A DNA stretch of 16,960 bases. It comes from Limnochordia bacterium. Its GTDB lineage: Bacteria > Bacillota > Limnochordia > Darwinibacteriales > B1SED10-159. The notes under the pieces are model-generated. The model was given only the letters and a program-made list of their open reading frames with translations, ran no database searches and was not told the origin of the DNA. Both the position numbers and the translations under genes were made by a program. Location: contig SLOZ01000108.1 in the NCBI GenBank assembly GCA_007132255.1, positions 1 through 16,960 of the forward strand, given 5' to 3'. Numbering within the stretch: position 1 is the first letter of the stretch; each line of letters opens with the position of its first letter. This document shows, piece by piece, positions 6,207-14,052 of this stretch.

Positions 6207-8265
6207 GGGGCCATGTCACCGTCCCAACACTTTGAACCTGAATATCCTGCGAAATTTCATTGTAAGACAACACAATCAACTTTTGCAGCGAACGTTCCGT
6301 TAATCGTTTTAACGCCATCCGGATGGTAGGCGATACAAGAATGATCGGATACGGCATGGCAGTCGCTTCGATACTCCGCGTAATGGCACCAAATAGATTC
6401 TGCAGTGAGCGAGGGTCCATGGTGACCATTACGCCCCGCTCCGTGTGCTCCATTCCAGACGAAACAGCTTCTTCCCATTGCTGATCTAATGTTAGCACCG
6501 AAAGCACTCCATTCTCCAGGTACATCCGAGAAATCTGTCGTGCCAAGGCTTCCCTAACATACTCGGTCAGATAATCGACGTCTTTGGTCAAAGGTGCGGT
6601 ATCGGCCAACGTCTCGAGAATCGTCACCATATTGCGGATGGGAATACCCTCTTTGAGCAAATTCTGCAGCACCTTTTGGACCTCGCCCAGTGACAAAACA
6701 TCGGGTACCAGTTCCTCTACTACTGCAGAATATTCTTCCCGGAGACTGTCCACAAGCGTCTTGACTTCTTGTCGGCCCAAAAGTTCGTGAGCATGGCCAC
6801 GGATTAGTTCCGTCAGATGGGTAGCCAACACCGAAGGCGGATCCACCACGGTGTAACCAGCTAACTCGGCTTGTTCACGGGCAGCGTCATCCACCCACAA
6901 CGCGTCAAGCCCGAACGCTGGTTCTTTGGTGGGAATGCCAGCAATCTCTTCAGTCACACCGCCTGAATCCATGGCTAAGTAGTGGTTAATCATCAATTCT
7001 CCGCTTCCCACTTCAATTCCTTTTATTTTGACCGTGTACTGATCCGGCTGTAATTGGAGATTATCGCGAATACGGATGATTGGAACCACCATGCCCAGCT
7101 CCAGTGCACACTGGCGGCGAATCATGGTAATGCGTTCCAGCATATCACCACCCTGTTCTTGATCTACCAATGGGATCAGACTATAGCCGATTTCTAGTTC
7201 AACTTGATCCACCTGAAGGAGACTTAAGACACTTTCTGGCCTTTTTGTCTCTTCAATCTCTTCTTGAACCTCGTCCAGTTCCTGTTCGTCCAGTGATCGC
7301 TGCGCTTCCTTGAAAAGGATATAGGCCAGCGAACCCATCATGGTACTCAAAACCGCGAACGGGATAAAGGGCAGGCCTGGTACGGCGCCAAAACCCAACA
7401 ATACGCCCGAGGCAATGGCCAAAACTTTCGGATTTGAGAACAGCTGTTGGCTTAGATCCTGCCCCATGTTGCCTTCTGAAGCAGCTCTCGTGATGATAAT
7501 ACCCGTTGAGGTTGAAATGAGCAGAGCAGGGATCTGTGAAACCAACCCGTCGCCCACAGTGAGCAGTGTATAGCGCTGTATAGCCTGGGCAACAGGCAGT
7601 CCCAATTGACCCATCCCGATGGCTAAGCCGCCGACAACGTTGATCATGGTTATGATGATTCCAGCGATGGCATCTCCCTTGACGAACTTTGTGGCGCCAT
7701 CCATGGACCCATAGAAGTCAGCTTCGCGCTCGATAGAACGGCGTTTTTGCCGTGCTTCGGCCTCGGTGACCAATCCTGAGTTGAGGTCAGCGTCGATACT
7801 CATCTGTTTTCCGGGCATGGCATCCAATGTGAAACGGGCAGCAACCTCAGCAACACGTTCTGCCCCTTTGGTAATAACGATGAACTGAATGACGACCAAA
7901 ATCAAAAAGATGACAAAACCCACAACATAGTTGCCGCCGACCACAAAGTTCCCGAAAGCGTTAATGATCTGGCCGGCCTCGCCGCGCAGCAAGATGAGCC
8001 TAGTTGTCGAAATATTCAGAGCCAGTCGAAACAAGGTAGTAATCAACAACAGCGATGGGAAAATAGAAATTTCCAGTGCTTCATTAACGTTCATCGTCAA
8101 CAAGAGAATGAGTAATCCCAGCGTGATGTTGGCAGCCAAAAGCACATCCAATAGTGCTGGCGGCAGCGGGAGTACCATCATGACAATGATCATGACAATG
8201 GCGACAACGATATAGATATCAGAATACTTGCTGAGCTGCTGCATACGCGTGGCGGCTTTGGCCAT
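6196..8265 (-). CDS. flhA: FlhA, flagellar type III export gate protein (689 aa)
   Basis: FlhA forms the nonameric export-gate ring; its membrane domain helps use the proton gradient and its cytoplasmic domain docks chaperone-substrate complexes. The N-terminal half has about eight hydrophobic segments, beginning near residues 17-35. The family signature follows them in the loop at about 134-160 (VAARFTLDAMPGKQMSIDAD). The C-terminal ~350 residues form the soluble docking domain. Length is normal (about 680-700 aa). The ATG at 8265 has AAGGAGGT 7 nt upstream. It lies 50 nt after flhB and overlaps flhF. Confidence 0.98.
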   Translation of the reverse strand: MAKAATRMQQLSKYSDIYIVVAIVMIIVMMVLPLPPALLDVLLAANITLGLLILLLTMNVNEALEISIFPSLLLITTLFRLALNISTTRLILLRGEAGQIINAFGNFVVGGNYVVGFVIFLILVVIQFIVITKGAERVAEVAARFTLDAMPGKQMSIDADLNSGLVTEAEARQKRRSIEREADFYGSMDGATKFVKGDAIAGIIITMINVVGGLAIGMGQLGLPVAQAIQRYTLLTVGDGLVSQIPALLISTSTGIIITRAASEGNMGQDLSQQLFSNPKVLAIASGVLLGFGAVPGLPFIPFAVLSTMMGSLAYILFKEAQRSLDEQELDEVQEEIEETKRPESVLSLLQVDQVELEIGYSLIPLVDQEQGGDMLERITMIRRQCALELGMVVPIIRIRDNLQLQPDQYTVKIKGIEVGSGELMINHYLAMDSGGVTEEIAGIPTKEPAFGLDALWVDDAAREQAELAGYTVVDPPSVLATHLTELIRGHAHELLGRQEVKTLVDSLREEYSAVVEELVPDVLSLGEVQKVLQNLLKEGIPIRNMVTILETLADTAPLTKDVDYLTEYVREALARQISRMYLENGVLSVLTLDQQWEEAVSSGMEHTERGVMVTMDPRSLQNLFGAITRSIEATAMPYPIILVSPTIRMALKRLTERSLQKLIVLSYNEISQDIQVQSVGTVTWPHES

Positions 8266-8315
8266 ACACTGTACCTCCTTTCGTCAACCGCATATTCATG
8301 CTGTTGAATTGCTTG

Positions 8316-9404
8316 TCAGCGATAACTGGTGCGCTTTTTGCGTAGACGATAAACGAACGCCAGCACTTCGGCCACTGCAGGATAAAGATCGGCAGGGATT
8401 TCTTGGCCCACCTCTGTGCCTTTAAAGAGTCCCCGGGCTAGCGGTGGGTTTTCAACGAGCGTGATACGATGTTCCTCGGCGGCTTCTCGAATTTTGAGAG
8501 CAATGCTTCCTACACCTTTTGCCACGACCACGGGGGCACTCATGGCCCCCATCTCATAGCGGATGGCCACAGCGTAGTGCGTTGGGTTGGTGATGACTAC
8601 ATCCGCACTGGGCACATCAGCCATCATACGTTGGCTCGCCATCTGCCGCTGCCGCTGGCGGATCTTGGAGCGAATCTGGGGATCGCCCTCGGACTGCTTG
8701 TACTCATCCTTGACTTCTTGTTTGGACATTTTGATACTCTGCTCAAATTCCCAGCGTTGGTAGAGATAGTCCAATACAGCCACGACAAAAAGCGCTCCAC
8801 CGATGATGGTTGCCAATGTCACGATGGATTGGCCGATGAGGATCATACCATGCTGGATATCCATTTGGATCAGTCCAGGTAGCCAGTTCAGGCTGCTTCG
8901 CACCTGGAGGAAGGCTAGATAACCCACAATGAAGATCTTGATCAACGATTTGCCAAACTCCACCAGTGCTCGTTTCGAGAAGATTCGCTTGAAACCTTCT
9001 AAAGGGTTGACACGTGAAAACTTGGGCTGCACGCTTTCTAGAGTTACACGCAAGCCCACTTGGATAGCTTGGCTGATCAAAGCTACCAAGAATACCGCCC
9101 CCAGCAAGGGAAGCAGTAGTAGCGCCACATCGCGGACGATGACCAAAAACATGGCATACACCATGTCCAGCGAACCATCGAATTCAGCCATGGTACCCAA
9201 GAAGTGAGTCAACAGCTGACCAGTTCCCCAAAACATGCCAGGTCCGAAGACTCGCAGAGCAAGAAAACCAGCCAAGACCAGAGCTGCTGTCCCCACTTCC
9301 CCGCTTTTCGCCACCTGCCCCTTTTTTCGGGACTCTTCACGCTTGCGCGGCGTAGCGGATTCGGTCTTCTCTCCAGCGAACAGCTGCAGGTTGATAGCGG
9401 TCAT
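8316..9404 (-). CDS. flhB: FlhB, flagellar export substrate-specificity switch (362 aa)
   Basis: FlhB is a four-helix membrane protein of the export gate with an autocleaving cytoplasmic domain. Cleavage switches export from rod/hook to filament proteins once FliK has measured the hook. The N-terminus shows GEKTESATPRKREESRKKGQ (11-30), highly conserved in the family. Four hydrophobic segments follow, and the C-terminal domain contains the autocleavage motif NPTH at 273-276, between N and P. The C-terminus is basic (RLRKKRTSYR). ATG at 9404 is preferred over the in-frame codon at 9422 because GGGGAGG lies 9 nt upstream and the conserved N-terminus then starts in place. It begins 2 nt after the fliR stop. 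Confidence 0.98.
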   Translation of the reverse strand: MTAINLQLFAGEKTESATPRKREESRKKGQVAKSGEVGTAALVLAGFLALRVFGPGMFWGTGQLLTHFLGTMAEFDGSLDMVYAMFLVIVRDVALLLLPLLGAVFLVALISQAIQVGLRVTLESVQPKFSRVNPLEGFKRIFSKRALVEFGKSLIKIFIVGYLAFLQVRSSLNWLPGLIQMDIQHGMILIGQSIVTLATIIGGALFVVAVLDYLYQRWEFEQSIKMSKQEVKDEYKQSEGDPQIRSKIRQRQRQMASQRMMADVPSADVVITNPTHYAVAIRYEMGAMSAPVVVAKGVGSIALKIREAAEEHRITLVENPPLARGLFKGTEVGQEIPADLYPAVAEVLAFVYRLRKKRTSYR

Positions 9405-9406
9405 AA

Positions 9407-10171
9407 CTATGTGCCTCCCCAATGGGTCAACAGCCCATACAGCACTTCCATGAGATAGCCATCGCTGCGGAACAATGCGGCCACCAAATTCACATAAAAC
9501 GGAAGCACCAAAAGGACAATGATCATGCCCACGGTGATCTTGATCGGGAATCCGATGACGAAGACGTTGATCTGGGGTACTGCCTTGGTCACAATGCCCA
9601 AAGCCACATCTGTCAGTAACAGAGTTCCTGTGATCGGCAGCGCGATCTGCAGTCCCAGAGCAAATATGTTCGCTCCCAACTCCATAAACACATTAAACCC
9701 GGACTGCATGTCCAGCCAAGACATAGCAGGGATATAGTCATAGCTGCGCAGCAAAGCGCGGAACAGCCACAAGTGTCCGTCCGTGGCAAATAGAATCAAT
9801 GACGCAAGTAAATGATAAAATTGCGAAAACACGGGTACCTGCATCCCGCTGGAGGGATCAAAGATTGAGACCATTCCGAATCCCATGGGAACGTCAATCA
9901 ACTGGCCCGCGAAGTAAATGCATGCGAAGGTCAGGGTCACCACAAAACTTAAGATCAAACCGACGGCAAACTCCTGCAGAATCAGAAGAGCCCAGGGCCA
10001 CAAAGACGTAACAGGAATGTTGAGCGGCTCCGGAAACACCAGAAGGGCTAAGAGAGCTCCTAAACCGGCTTTCACCATGACCGGCACCTGCCGCATATTG
10101 AATACGGGCAGCAGGAAAATGAATGTCGAAAAGCGAACGAATGCAGCCAAAAGCCCACTGAATTCCTGCAT
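9407..10171 (-). CDS. fliR: FliR, flagellar export gate membrane protein (254 aa)
   Basis: FliR is part of the FliP5-FliQ4-FliR1 core complex of the flagellar export gate. The sequence is strongly hydrophobic with about six helical segments and contains FliR-typical stretches such as LQEFAVGLILSF, GQLIDVPMGFGM and the downstream FDPSSG. Length is normal (about 255-260 aa). The start is MQEFSGLLAAFVRF at 10171 with GGAAGGAGG about 6 nt upstream. It follows fliQ by 17 nt. Confidence 0.97.
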   Translation of the reverse strand: MQEFSGLLAAFVRFSTFIFLLPVFNMRQVPVMVKAGLGALLALLVFPEPLNIPVTSLWPWALLILQEFAVGLILSFVVTLTFACIYFAGQLIDVPMGFGMVSIFDPSSGMQVPVFSQFYHLLASLILFATDGHLWLFRALLRSYDYIPAMSWLDMQSGFNVFMELGANIFALGLQIALPITGTLLLTDVALGIVTKAVPQINVFVIGFPIKITVGMIIVLLVLPFYVNLVAALFRSDGYLMEVLYGLLTHWGGT

Positions 10172-10188
10172 TCGGAGCCTCCTTCCCG

Positions 10189-10458
10189 TTACATGACATA
10201 GAGGTGGAGTTCACCCAAAAGCCGCTGACCAAAATCCAACAAAAGCCGCAGCATCCATGGGCCAAAGATGACGATGGAGCCCAACACAGCTACAATCTTT
10301 GGAATAAATGTCAAGGTTTGTTCTTGAATTTGGGTGGTGGCTTGGAAAATACTGACCAATAAACCTACCGCCATACCCAAACCGAGGACGGGTCCAGCAG
10401 CCAGCAACACAGTAAGCAGTGCTTCTCTGCCTAAGTTAATAATCATCGTCTCAGTCAC
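10189..10458 (-). CDS. fliQ: FliQ, flagellar export gate subunit (89 aa)
   Basis: FliQ is a two-helix hairpin subunit wrapped around FliP-FliR in the export gate. The protein has the family pattern of two hydrophobic helices (about 15-37 and 51-72) joined by the polar loop QATTQIQEQTLTFIPK, a hallmark of the FliQ/SpaQ family. It begins with GTG at 10458, preceded by AGGGGGG 7 nt upstream; an in-frame ATG lies four codons later (10446) but is poorly spaced. It sits between fliP and fliR as expected. Confidence 0.96.
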   Translation of the reverse strand: MTETMIINLGREALLTVLLAAGPVLGLGMAVGLLVSIFQATTQIQEQTLTFIPKIVAVLGSIVIFGPWMLRLLLDFGQRLLGELHLYVM

Positions 10459-10483
10459 TGTGAATCCCCCCTGCCCCTAAGGA

Positions 10484-11194
10484 TCAAAAATAACTCAATA
10501 ATAAGGAACGCACAACCAAATGCCATCCATCTACCAAGACGAACAGCAGGATCTTGAACGGAAGCGATATCATGACGGGCGGAAGCATCATCATACCCAT
10601 GGCCATGAGCGTACTGGCTACGATCATATCGATTACCAGAAACGGCACAAAGATCACAAAACCCAGTTGAAAAGCGGTTTTGAGTTCTGAGATGACGAAG
10701 GCAGGAATCAACGTCAATGTGGCAACATCCTCACGGCCTTGCGGAGGATCATCACCTCGGGCCTCGATGAGCATAGCCAAATCCCGCTCGCGAGTGTGCG
10801 TAAACATGAACTCGCGAATGGGCTCCAAAGCCACATCCAAGGCTGCCTCCATCTCTAAGTCACCATCTAGGAAGGGAACCAAGGCGTCGTCATAAACGGT
10901 GCCAAACACAGGTGCCATGACAAAAAACGTTAAAAAGAGTGCCAACCCAATAATGACTTGATTGGGAGGCATCTGGTTGGTAGCCAAAGCATTCCTGATA
11001 AACGACAAAACGATGACACTCCTTGTGAAGGATGTCATCAAAATGAGAATGGCAGGCGCCAAGGTTAATATAGTTAACAAGAACAAGATCTGGAGAGTCA
11101 CTGCAACATCAGCAGGTGACTCGGCAACCCCAATCCCTAGATCAATACTAGGCAGCGGCAATTGTACCTGCAGTAAGATACCCATGAAGTTCAA
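10484..11194 (-). CDS. fliP: FliP, flagellar export gate subunit (236 aa)
   Basis: FliP is the main pore subunit of the flagellar export gate. It contains the family segments MTSFTRSVIVLSFIRNALAT, PNQVIIGLALFLTFFVMAP and, at the C-terminus, the conserved AFVISELKTAFQLGFVIFVP followed by FLVIDMIVAS and MMMLPPVMISLPFKILLFVL. The start is probably the TTG at 11194: it forms a 4-base TTGA overlap with the fliO stop and sits 4-6 nt after GGAGGAGG. An ATG at 11185 is possible but lies about 13 nt from that site. The N-terminal region before the first conserved helix is short, so no long signal peptide is present. Confidence 0.96.
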   Translation of the reverse strand: MNFMGILLQVQLPLPSIDLGIGVAESPADVAVTLQILFLLTILTLAPAILILMTSFTRSVIVLSFIRNALATNQMPPNQVIIGLALFLTFFVMAPVFGTVYDDALVPFLDGDLEMEAALDVALEPIREFMFTHTRERDLAMLIEARGDDPPQGREDVATLTLIPAFVISELKTAFQLGFVIFVPFLVIDMIVASTLMAMGMMMLPPVMISLPFKILLFVLVDGWHLVVRSLLLSYF

Positions 11195-11472
11195 TGATCC
11201 TCCTCCGTCGGGTCATCGAGAATGGGCATACTGTCCAATAGTTGCATCGAATGCCCTGTGACACCTAGTAAAAATTCTTTCTCTCGCCACTCTACAACAT
11301 AAATAGCTCGACCGGTGCCGAGCGGCAAGGTCTCGCGAATTCGCACGCTGCGGCCGACGGTCTGTCTGTGACCAAACCAGCGAGTTGTGAAGTACACCGC
11401 CGGTGCCATAATGAGCAGAACTATGAATACTCGCAACAAGGATGCCCAAATGGAGATATCCATGGCATTCAC
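11191..11472 (-). CDS. fliO: FliO-like flagellar assembly membrane protein (93 aa)
   Basis: FliO helps FliP assemble into the export gate. The protein is short: one N-terminal hydrophobic helix (about SIWASLLRVFIVLLIMAP), then a cytoplasmic part with a small beta-rich core (LPLGTGRAIYVVEWREKEFL, then LLGVTGHSMQLLD) of the FliO type. That pattern is the main sequence support; position just before fliP supports it too. GTG at 11472 is chosen because AAGGGGGTG lies 5 nt upstream. An ATG at 11490 is also in frame but has a weaker site, so the N-terminus is uncertain by six residues. Confidence 0.85.
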   Translation of the reverse strand: MNAMDISIWASLLRVFIVLLIMAPAVYFTTRWFGHRQTVGRSVRIRETLPLGTGRAIYVVEWREKEFLLGVTGHSMQLLDSMPILDDPTEEDH

Positions 11473-11537
11473 AGTACCACCCCCTTCCATCGCATATTCG
11501 CCTTCTATAGAGGAGAATCCTGCCTGGGGTCAAAAGG

Positions 11538-11957
11538 TCACCGCTGGCGAACGCGCTCCGATACCGGCACAATTTCTTGAATTCGCAGCCCAAAATTATC
11601 GTCAAGCACGATAACTTCCGCTTTGGCAATGGCGTGGCCGTTGATGAAGAGTTCGCTGGGCTCACCAGCCATTTTGTCGAGGGAAATCACCTGACCGGGT
11701 TTCAGCTCCATCAACTGTCCTAACGTCATGGGTGCCCGCCCAATTTCTGCGACAATGGTCAGACTCACGTCTTCCACGAAATTCATGGCAGTATCAACGG
11801 AGTCTGGAGAACCGGAAGCCAGGTCTTTGAAGACGGCGGCTTCAACAGGGACTTTCTTTTGCTGCCGCATCAACTGCGGTCCAGAGGGTTTCCCGGATTG
11901 AGCTCCGGGTTTCTTGGTTGTGTAGGATCCGCTGTCACTGTTATGGGTAGAAGCCAC
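11538..11957 (-). CDS. fliN: FliN, flagellar C-ring (switch) protein (139 aa)
   Basis: FliN is a C-ring protein of the rotor, involved in export substrate docking and motor switching. The last ~80 residues form one SpoA/FliMN_C domain (VSLTIVAEIGRAPMTLGQL, then LKPGQVISLD, LFINGHAIAKAEVIVLDDNF and LRIQEI). The first ~55 residues are polar and low-complexity, with a VPVEAAVFKDL linker like the one that precedes FliN domains. It lacks the CheC-like phosphatase region of FliY. The start is a GTG; 11957 fits the ribosome binding site (AAGGGGG, 9 nt) better than the GTG at 11963. It lies directly between fliL and fliO, with no fliM between. Confidence 0.93.
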   Translation of the reverse strand: MASTHNSDSGSYTTKKPGAQSGKPSGPQLMRQQKKVPVEAAVFKDLASGSPDSVDTAMNFVEDVSLTIVAEIGRAPMTLGQLMELKPGQVISLDKMAGEPSELFINGHAIAKAEVIVLDDNFGLRIQEIVPVSERVRQR

Positions 11958-11987
11958 AAACACTCCCCCTTCCGGAAAGAATCGGTA

Positions 11988-12467
11988 TCATTGCACAACT
12001 AGATCCATGAAATAGACTTCGATGATTTCACCCTGCAGCAGTAAGTCGTTAATGGATCGAACGATATCGCGACGCAGTTCATCGAGTCCTCCTGTTTGGT
12101 TCAGTTGTTCGACGCTGCGGCCTCTAAGAATGGTAATAATGCGATCACGAATCTGAGGATGTCGTGATTCCAATTCCTGCTTCAGATTACGCTCGCTGCT
12201 GATTTCTAAGACAATGCCAGTACGAATAAACCGCGGTTGAGCCGTAGGAGTTGAAATGTTAACGGTGAACTCACCGGCCTCAAAGACAGGTCCCATGGGC
12301 CTCGGTGCTGAACTGCTTTCCGTCATGGAGTTGTCGCTGCCCGAGATGGCGCTGCCGGTACTGCCGAACATGAGGTATGTGACAAAAGCACTGCCTACTG
12401 TGGCCAGTATGACTAGCGCCATGGCGCCAATGATTAACTTGAAGTCTACTTCTACTTTACGGGCCAT
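11988..12467 (-). CDS. fliL: FliL, stator-associated membrane protein (159 aa)
   Basis: FliL is a single-pass inner-membrane protein that surrounds and supports the stator. A short basic N-terminus is followed by one hydrophobic helix (about 11-33), a Ser-rich linker, and a periplasmic-side FliL domain. The domain shows FTVNIS, the RFIRTGIVLEI strand and a C-terminal QGEIIEVYFMDLVVQ that ends the protein, as usual in FliL. The ATG at 12467 has GAGGGGGAG 4 nt upstream, which overlaps the motB stop. Stator genes motA and motB precede it, as in many Bacillota. Confidence 0.94.
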   Translation of the reverse strand: MARKVEVDFKLIIGAMALVILATVGSAFVTYLMFGSTGSAISGSDNSMTESSSAPRPMGPVFEAGEFTVNISTPTAQPRFIRTGIVLEISSERNLKQELESRHPQIRDRIITILRGRSVEQLNQTGGLDELRRDIVRSINDLLLQGEIIEVYFMDLVVQ

Positions 12468-12479
12468 GATACTCCCCCT

Positions 12480-13196
12480 CTAATTTGGCTCTTGGAGCCA
12501 ATAGCTTTGATGCATGATGACGATGTCAACTCGTCGATTCATGGCTCGATCAGGCTCTGTTTCATTGGGGCGGATCGGTCGGTGTTCACCGTAACCTGCG
12601 GCGGATAATTGACTAGGATCGAAACCTTGTTCTTCCACAAGGTATCGAACGACTCGCGATGCCCGTTGGGTGGACAACTCCCAGTTCGACGGGAAATGCT
12701 GCGTCCGGATGGGTAGATTGTCACTATGCCCTTCCACTCGCATCGGATTATCCAAATTCCGCAGCAGTCCGGCCATGGGTTCTAGAATGGCGACAGCCTG
12801 AGGTTTCAATTCGGCGCTGCCAAGATCAAAGAAGACTTGGTCGGCAAAGCGGATGATAAGCCCTCGTTCTTCCATTTCCAAAAACACAATCCCATCCAAC
12901 GATTGCTCTTCAAGATACACGGTCAGCTGCCGCTCCAGTTCATACAGTTGTTGAAAATCAATCTCGGCTGTGGCTTCCTGGAATGTATCTGCAGAGGTAA
13001 TGGTTCTGCCTCCGTCTAACACGCTGACGCTGCCCTGGAAGGCTGACATAATGCGTTGGAACTGCTGAAGATCAATGGACGAGAAAGCGAACATGAGCAC
13101 GAAAAACGCTAAGAGCAGTGTAACCATATCGGCGTATGTAGTCATCCACAAAGGAGAACTCGCCTTCGATTCGCCGGAGGACTTTCGCTTAGGCAT
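12480..13196 (-). CDS. motB: MotB-type stator protein (238 aa)
   Basis: MotB forms the ion channel with MotA and anchors it to peptidoglycan. A basic/Ser-rich N-terminus is followed by one membrane helix containing the essential ion-binding Asp (D23 in YADMVTLLLAFFVLM). A plug/linker comes next and then an OmpA-like peptidoglycan-binding domain (about 150-232, with VEGHSDNLPI, SNWELSTQRA and NRRVDIVI). The helix sequence TLLLAFFVLM resembles sodium-type PomB/MotS as much as proton-type MotB. It overlaps motA by 8 nt, with AAGGAG 9 nt upstream inside motA, so translation is coupled. Confidence 0.95.
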   Translation of the reverse strand: MPKRKSSGESKASSPLWMTTYADMVTLLLAFFVLMFAFSSIDLQQFQRIMSAFQGSVSVLDGGRTITSADTFQEATAEIDFQQLYELERQLTVYLEEQSLDGIVFLEMEERGLIIRFADQVFFDLGSAELKPQAVAILEPMAGLLRNLDNPMRVEGHSDNLPIRTQHFPSNWELSTQRASRVVRYLVEEQGFDPSQLSAAGYGEHRPIRPNETEPDRAMNRRVDIVIMHQSYWLQEPN

Positions 13197-13989
13197 TGGA
13201 GGTCACTCCTTCCCCCTCTATCGAAGGTTCGGCTCCCTGCGCACGTTGGTCCGGTGACAAGAATGCTTTCAGTTTTTCCTCAACAATGCGCGGATTCTCA
13301 CCGGCTTGAATGGATAAAATCCCTTCAATCATAACCTCACGTATCAGAATCTCTTCAGCACTTTTGACTGCCAGTTTACCGGCAATGGGTAGAAAGATCA
13401 GGTTGGCGACCACCGCGCCGTACAGCGTCGTCAAAAGCGCTACAGCCATCCCGCTACCCACTTGATCGGGATCATCAAGCTCTTGGAGCATTTGAATCAG
13501 GCCAATCAGCGTCCCGATCATACCGAATGCTGGCGCAATCGCCCCCATCTGCTCGAAGATCTTCTGTCCAGTCTTATGGCGCTGCTCGAGAAAGGCTAGA
13601 TCAATTTCCAAGATATTGCGGACCAGCTCGGCATCTGTGCCATCTACCACCAGTTGGACACCCTTTTTGAGGAACTCCTCATCCAACCCCTGAGCCTTCT
13701 CCTCCAAAGCAAGCAAGCCTTCGCGTCGTGAACTTTCAGCAAAATCTACCAAGGTATTGATGATTTCTCTGGGGTTGCGGCTGGCTTGCGTGAACGCCAC
13801 TCGCACCAAAGGCATAACGCCAATGACGTTCTTGAGGGGGAAGTTGACGAACAAGGCAGCAATGGTTCCGCCAAGGACAATCATCAGGCCTGGGGGATTC
13901 CAAAATAGATTCACTTCACCACCGAGAATGATCGAGCCCAAAAGCAGACCGGCGCCGAGCGTAATTCCTAATAGGGTTGCTAGATCCAT
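13189..13989 (-). CDS. motA: MotA/PomA-type stator protein (266 aa)
   Basis: This is the four-helix stator subunit that with MotB converts ion flow into torque. It starts MDLATLLG like PomA, has two N-terminal hydrophobic segments, a cytoplasmic loop with the RREGLLALEE and LVVDG signature, and two C-terminal membrane segments. The segments FGMIGTLIGLIQML, DDPDQVGSGMAVALLTTLYG and LPIAGKL closely follow the PomA-like branch as I recall it; the ion cannot be decided by eye. The ATG at 13989 has a modest GGGGAT 6 nt upstream. Between it and flgE is a perfect hairpin. Confidence 0.95.
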   Translation of the reverse strand: MDLATLLGITLGAGLLLGSIILGGEVNLFWNPPGLMIVLGGTIAALFVNFPLKNVIGVMPLVRVAFTQASRNPREIINTLVDFAESSRREGLLALEEKAQGLDEEFLKKGVQLVVDGTDAELVRNILEIDLAFLEQRHKTGQKIFEQMGAIAPAFGMIGTLIGLIQMLQELDDPDQVGSGMAVALLTTLYGAVVANLIFLPIAGKLAVKSAEEILIREVMIEGILSIQAGENPRIVEEKLKAFLSPDQRAQGAEPSIEGEGVTSNA

Positions 13990-14018
13990 GCTGTCATCCC
14001 CAATCCTTGTGTGGAGTC

Positions 14019-14041
14019 AGGGGCTGGACAATCCAGCCCCT
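14019..14041 (-). repeat. Perfect 10-bp hairpin between flgE and motA
   Basis: On the minus strand AGGGGCTGGA pairs without mismatch with TCCAGCCCCT around a 3-nt loop. No T run follows it, so it is not a canonical Rho-independent terminator. It starts about 12 nt after the flgE stop. Likely roles are mRNA 3'-end protection or processing between the flgE and motA parts of the message, with reduced motAB expression relative to flgE. This is inference from position. Confidence 0.8.
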
Positions 14042-14052
14042 TGTGGTCTGCC

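Noticed and set aside
5424..6329. Long plus-strand open frame opposite flhF (301 codons)
   Set aside because: It is antisense to a clear FlhF, has no ribosome binding site or family pattern, and is rich in His/Arg/Pro as expected for a shadow frame.
11538..11963. FliN as a broken FliY or FliM
   Set aside because: The gene has an intact SpoA domain with a suitable linker, and the 24-30 nt to fliL leave no remnant of FliM or of the phosphatase domain.
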